Positions 60,084-64,000 of a stretch of DNA of 64,000 nt are shown here, in pieces. Each line of letters starts with the position of its first letter. The stretch's first letter is position 1. Below the pieces are notes generated by a model, which searched no databases, was not told the DNA's origin, and worked only from the letters and a program-made list of their open reading frames with translations. The stretch is from NCBI RefSeq assembly GCF_002078875.1, contig NC_034414.1, positions 19,869,100 to 19,933,099 on the forward strand, given 5' to 3'. Source of the stretch: Numida meleagris. Its lineage: Eukaryota; Chordata; Aves; Galliformes; Numididae. Both the position numbers and the translations under genes were made by a program.

Positions 60084-63000
60084 TGTACTCATAGAAGCTT
60101 AAATCTTAGTGTGAGGTCTTGCATCACTGTTTTGCACATGAAGAGAGCATACAATCAGACTTCCATTCTGTTTCTTGGTAGGTTGTTGCTTACACAATGC
60201 TGTGAAGTTATTCTTCCCATTGATCTGAAATGGGGCTGCCCCTTTACAAATACTTTTGAGCCCTCCAGAACTAACAGAATGAATCATTCTTTATCCTCTG
60301 TAAAGCTACTAACTCAGAATTTAGCCAGATCCCATTGCCAATCCATCTTAACTGACACGAGCCATTTAGTATGCATCTAAAATCAAATTTAATTATTTTG
60401 AATGTCTTTATTGTGACAGCTCTTCTTTTATTGTTCAGAATTATTGAAAATTTTTAATTGCATTATCAACCAACAGATGGTATTCTGTGCTCAAAGCCAC
60501 AGTGTTACTTTTTAAAATACTATTATTAATATTTTTATTATTATTTCTATACTCTTTCTTTGCCCATCATTTCTTTATCCATAAATCAGGTTTGACAAAG
60601 TTTTTGTCTGATTAAAATTTAAACAAGATTTTCAAATAGGAAGATAAATCAGTGCAGCAAATGCCAGATTTGTGCAGACACCATGAAAGTACACTTTGCA
60701 TCTAATTACTTCAGCTCTCTTCCATGCAGGTGCTTAGCCCTGGGAAGCACTAAAGGGTGAATGAGCCCTGAAAACAGGGCATAGTCAGATGGGAGTGCAC
60801 AATGAAAAAATGTCTGAAACCTTTTAAAGAACTCCAGCGTGGATTTGCTCAAACAAATGGGAATATAAGCTCTTCAAGAGTAGGAAGCAAGACACCCACT
60901 GCTTGAAAACATATTGTATGGGAGACTATGTGATTGTGTTTGTCCTTGCCTTCAGGGGAAAAGACAAACCACAGAACTTTCTGAAAAAGTCTTCAATGAT
61001 TCTCAGCATTTTTGCATTATTTGTACTCTCATTTGTCTGGATCTGGTGCTTCAGGTCATGAAAGAATAAGAAACATTTACTATTGTTCCAATGAATTTGC
61101 TGGTGTGACTCTGTAATGAGTTATGGTCCAGCTCAGCTGCCATCAGAGTCATTGGTAAGAGTTTTGCTGCCTTGATAGCAAGTTAATCAAGCTCTGAGTG
61201 CTTGGGGAAGTGGAACAGAATATACCTGAACAGACTATTCTTTCTTACGATGTGACATTTTTGTTCCAAGAGAAAGAAAAATTGTATAGGGAAGATCAGG
61301 GCCAGATTACATTTTAGGATAAAGAGATAAAATATGAAAGATGGCCAAAACAACAATAATCCCAAGCACTTTCCAGCCTGGAAAATGGATGTGCCATGTG
61401 GCATTTTCTTGAGGTATACACATGGTTTGGGAAATGTCATTAGAAATTGCTGTTTTCTGTCTTACAAACTCCATCATCTAAAGAGGATTATGAGATTACA
61501 ATTTTAAAACAGCTAGAAGAATGGGTTAAGTCTTAGCCTGTTCCTGTTCTCATTACTAGCGCTGTCACAAGGCGAGATTAAAGTTGTACCATTTGCTGTT
61601 TCCATTAACCCCTTAATCTGAGAACTGAGTGCCAAGTTAACATCCCAGCGACAGGCTTGGTCACTGACCTCTGAATTCTTTGTCCTTTCTCTTACAAATT
61701 AGATTGTTTTGCCACTTTCTGCCTTCCTCCATGTACCTAGATGTGCATCTTAGGAATACGGTGTCTCTACGAACACTTAATGTTCATGTTTTTTAAAGAA
61801 TACGAAGTCTACACAGGCCTTGAGCAGCAGACATAAGAGTGACTATTCTATGTCCAACACATGATGTCTTCACTAACAGCAAGACTTTCCCATGGGTGGC
61901 TGGCAGCAGATGATCATCCTGCTGTCATCAAACACCTACTGAGTCACAGTGCTATCCTGACAATGTGAAATTCTGTATGCTTCAGAGGCTGACTTCTGCC
62001 TACACCAAACATATCACAGATAATAACAAAAGGAGAGGGAAATAAAATTTATTGCAACACATCTCCTGCGATAGGTAAAGGTGCTTTCCTTCCACTGATG
62101 AGTGTTTCAAGGGGAACTCAAATTCTACATCTACCCCTCAAACCAATGACTCCATCTTTAGGAATAATAGAATATAACATCATTTTCTCCAGCACTCATT
62201 CCAAACTGTAATCTTAAGGCCCTCCTTGTCTGCTATGCCTACTTGCTGTGGAGTGGAACTGAAAATCTTGGCAGAAACTGAAAGATAAATGTATTCAGGA
62301 GGCTGGGTAGAAACAACTTTTCATGCAGAAGTATAATATAAATGTGGTACAATTTAATAAGTTACTGAGACAAAACCTCTGGAGGGAATTCAAATAACCA
62401 GCAAGGTGACATCTTAAGGGAAAGAAAGTATTTAAAAGAGTGATGGGAGGAAAATGTTTTACAAATTCCTTTTAAAAAATCTTGCTATTAAAGGACAGCA
62501 ATACCTCACTCGCAAATCAATCAAAACTTTCTGGAGCCAGACTTGAGGATATGCTGTGAAGAAATGTGTGGCGTTGCAGAAAAGAGTTTTATGTATTAGA
62601 GAAAAAGCTTCATTTCTTTCTTTCTTTTTTTTTAAACATTAAGAGTTCTTTCTCTGCTTTTCTAGAACAATATGAAGTATTTTATCTGAGAATGCAGAAA
62701 TAGTAACAGCACCAGCAACACCATTTTCGTCTCTTACTAAAGAAATCAAAATGGAGGAGATATCAGCCGTTCATTTGGGGAAATAAAAGGATAGGAATGG
62801 TGCTCAGGTTGGCTTGAGGTGCACCTATGGCTGCTGAGGGGTTACAGGTGCACGCAGTCACCCTTTGCATCTTCTAACACTGAGCTTCCAAATGCATCAG
62901 TCCTTGTAATGAATTAGAACTGCTATCTGCTTTTATTTACATCAGCTGCCTAGAGATTCCAGGGCAGCTATATGTGGAAACATCAAGCTCAGGAGAGATG

Positions 63001-63339
63001 CAGGTGTTGTTTTTTTTTTTTTTTTTCCTTTGACAACCTATATTTTTTTGTTGTCGGTATTCACTAGTTTTATACTACACAGACAAATAATTTTAATAAC
63101 ATATCATGAACAATTGCATTTTTAGATTACTAACAAAACAATCTTTAGCCAACATTTTTTGTTTCCTAGTTCTGTGTATGCTACTAGAAACTGCTTTATT
63201 CACTCCAGTCACTAGAGAACGATGGAGCTGATTTCAAGTTATTTTCTCAGCTTGACACAATGTACTGACCCATGATTCCCAAAGCTGATTCAGCAAAATG
63301 CTTTCATCTGCATTGATACAAACCCTGAAAATATACAGC
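60084..63339. other. Unique noncoding stretch, no gene recognised
   Basis: No exon or transposon recognised. A 17-T run lies at 63010-63026. A candidate conserved block at 61545-61690 is listed separately. The 120-codon frame at 60018-60380 partly overlaps the mariner end and matches nothing known. Confidence 0.5.
61545..61690. promoter_or_regulatory. Candidate conserved noncoding element
   Basis: TACTAGCGCTGTCACAAGG, GGCGAGATTAAAGTTG and CATTAACCCCTTAATC followed by ACATCCCAGCGACAGG keep three CpGs in AT-rich surroundings. The block contains GATTAAAG and paired TTAA/TTAATC sites. There is no coding frame. The call is inference from composition and motifs. Confidence 0.28.
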
Positions 63340-63695
63340 TGCTGCAACATGAAAGTAATTTTAAGTGATGGGCAGAAATGCCAGAAGGTTGAAAAGGTTT
63401 TTGTTGCTCTTGTGAGAGTGAATGAGGAGCCAGAGAGGATGTCGCAACACTGCAAGAATGAACGGCAACTGAAGTCACAGAGGATACTGAAAGAGCTGAG
63501 GCATTAAATGAATACTTTACAAGCAAGAACACTAAAAGATGCGCCAGCTGCAACTGGCTGTTGTATCCACTATCACGGTTGACTTCAGAGCTAGTGAGGC
63601 ACAGATATTGAATAAGTTAAGAGAAGTCGAAATCAACAAATCATTCATGCTACGTGCAACCTTGAGGCTGTAAAAGGAGATTGGAATAATACACC
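63340..63695 (+). mobile_element. Ancient CR1/L2-type LINE relic, endonuclease-RT linker
   Basis: The frame containing GAG at 63435 gives AEMPEG, stop, KGF...AREDVATLQE, stop, TATEVTEDTERAEALNEYFTSKN, running to 63530. This aligns with the LINE linker that reads KKGFYRYVN...EDVGPL...TEDEEKAEVLNEYFAS. In a shifted frame downstream, ILNKLREVEINKS (about 63606-63644) and TLRL, stop, KE match the RT motif region LKKLREVDVNKS...HPRVLKE. The same part of the protein is present in the younger CR1 at 35425 (RYINQKRK, KKAEVLNNF), which gives an internal comparison. Nucleotide similarity to that CR1 is not obvious, so the relic is old or from another clade. An overlapping ORF at 63298-63507 is a shadow. 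Confidence 0.6.
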
Positions 63696-64000
63696 GCTCA
63701 GGTATGCTGGTCTTTACTTTGCAGCTACAAATGCCAAATGCACAAATAGTACAGAAAGAAAGACGCTACTGGCTGAATACCATAAAGTCTTAATTATATC
63801 CTTGTCACTACTCAATTGAACCAGATTTGACGTGCATATTCCATTAGCAAATAGAAGATTTTATTTATGTATTTAGTTCAGCATGTCCCACTCGCATGAA
63901 ATGTGTGTATATATTTATACACATTTTAAGATTTAAACAAGCCTTTAAGTAGCAAAAGCATCAGATATGCTTTGTGACACATGCTGTCTGATATTCGTTG
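63696..64000. other. Right-edge sequence, possibly continuing the LINE relic
   Basis: Similarity to LINE protein fades after about 63695. The rest is AT-rich and unassigned. Confidence 0.4.

Noticed and set aside
1..64000. Operons, ribosome-binding sites, CRISPR arrays, tRNA or rRNA genes
   Set aside because: The repeat content is that of a bird nuclear genome, and no prokaryotic or RNA-gene signature was seen on either strand.

Overview
The window reads as avian nuclear DNA, most likely from a galliform bird (Gallus or a close relative). It is AT-rich and intron-like. It carries seven CR1 retrotransposon fragments, two copies of a mariner that matches my memory of the chicken element Galluhop/Mariner1_GG, and two LTRs resembling avian endogenous retrovirus families. 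There is no prokaryotic gene organisation and no tRNA, rRNA or CRISPR. I found no exon of a cellular protein-coding gene that I can defend, so the window is best described as a gene desert or the inside of a very long intron. All family names come from memory of repeat families; no search was run.

Layout. 1-7484 is unique sequence with one single-N gap inside a poly-T run. 7485 to about 8855 is the 5' end of an endogenous retrovirus: an LTR with a TATA box, a leader with short tandem repeats, and a 159-codon ORF with one hydrophobic segment. A second single-N gap inside this LTR is flanked by two identical 65-bp copies, which looks like an unmerged assembly overlap. 8.9-26.9 kb is unique DNA with a perfect 40-bp tandem duplication, a 65-nt pyrimidine tract and one candidate conserved noncoding block. 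26.9-27.5 kb holds a probable old amniote DNA-transposon relic. 28.29-29.69 kb is a decayed mariner interrupted by a 151-bp near-perfect inverted repeat. 29.7-35.4 kb is unique, with a homeodomain-site-rich candidate enhancer near 34.1 kb. 35.4-36.4 kb is a CR1 piece covering the endonuclease/RT linker. 39.5, 44.6, 49.2 and 52.4 kb carry short antisense CR1 tails. 55.3-57.4 kb is a transposon cluster: a solo LTR with target-site duplications, a forward CR1 tail and an 800-bp reverse CR1. 59.5-60.1 kb is an internally deleted mariner with both ends intact. The last 0.7 kb contains a very old LINE relic recognisable only at protein level.

The longest open frames (199, 159, 148 and 139 codons) all lie in mobile elements: respectively antisense to a solo LTR, in the ERV, in CR1 reverse transcriptase, and antisense to the mariner. 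The most unusual item is the foldback element nested in the mariner. The other points of interest are the membrane-anchored leader ORF of the ERV, the ancient LINE at the right edge, and three AT-rich blocks that keep CpGs and dense TAAT-type sites and are candidate regulatory elements.
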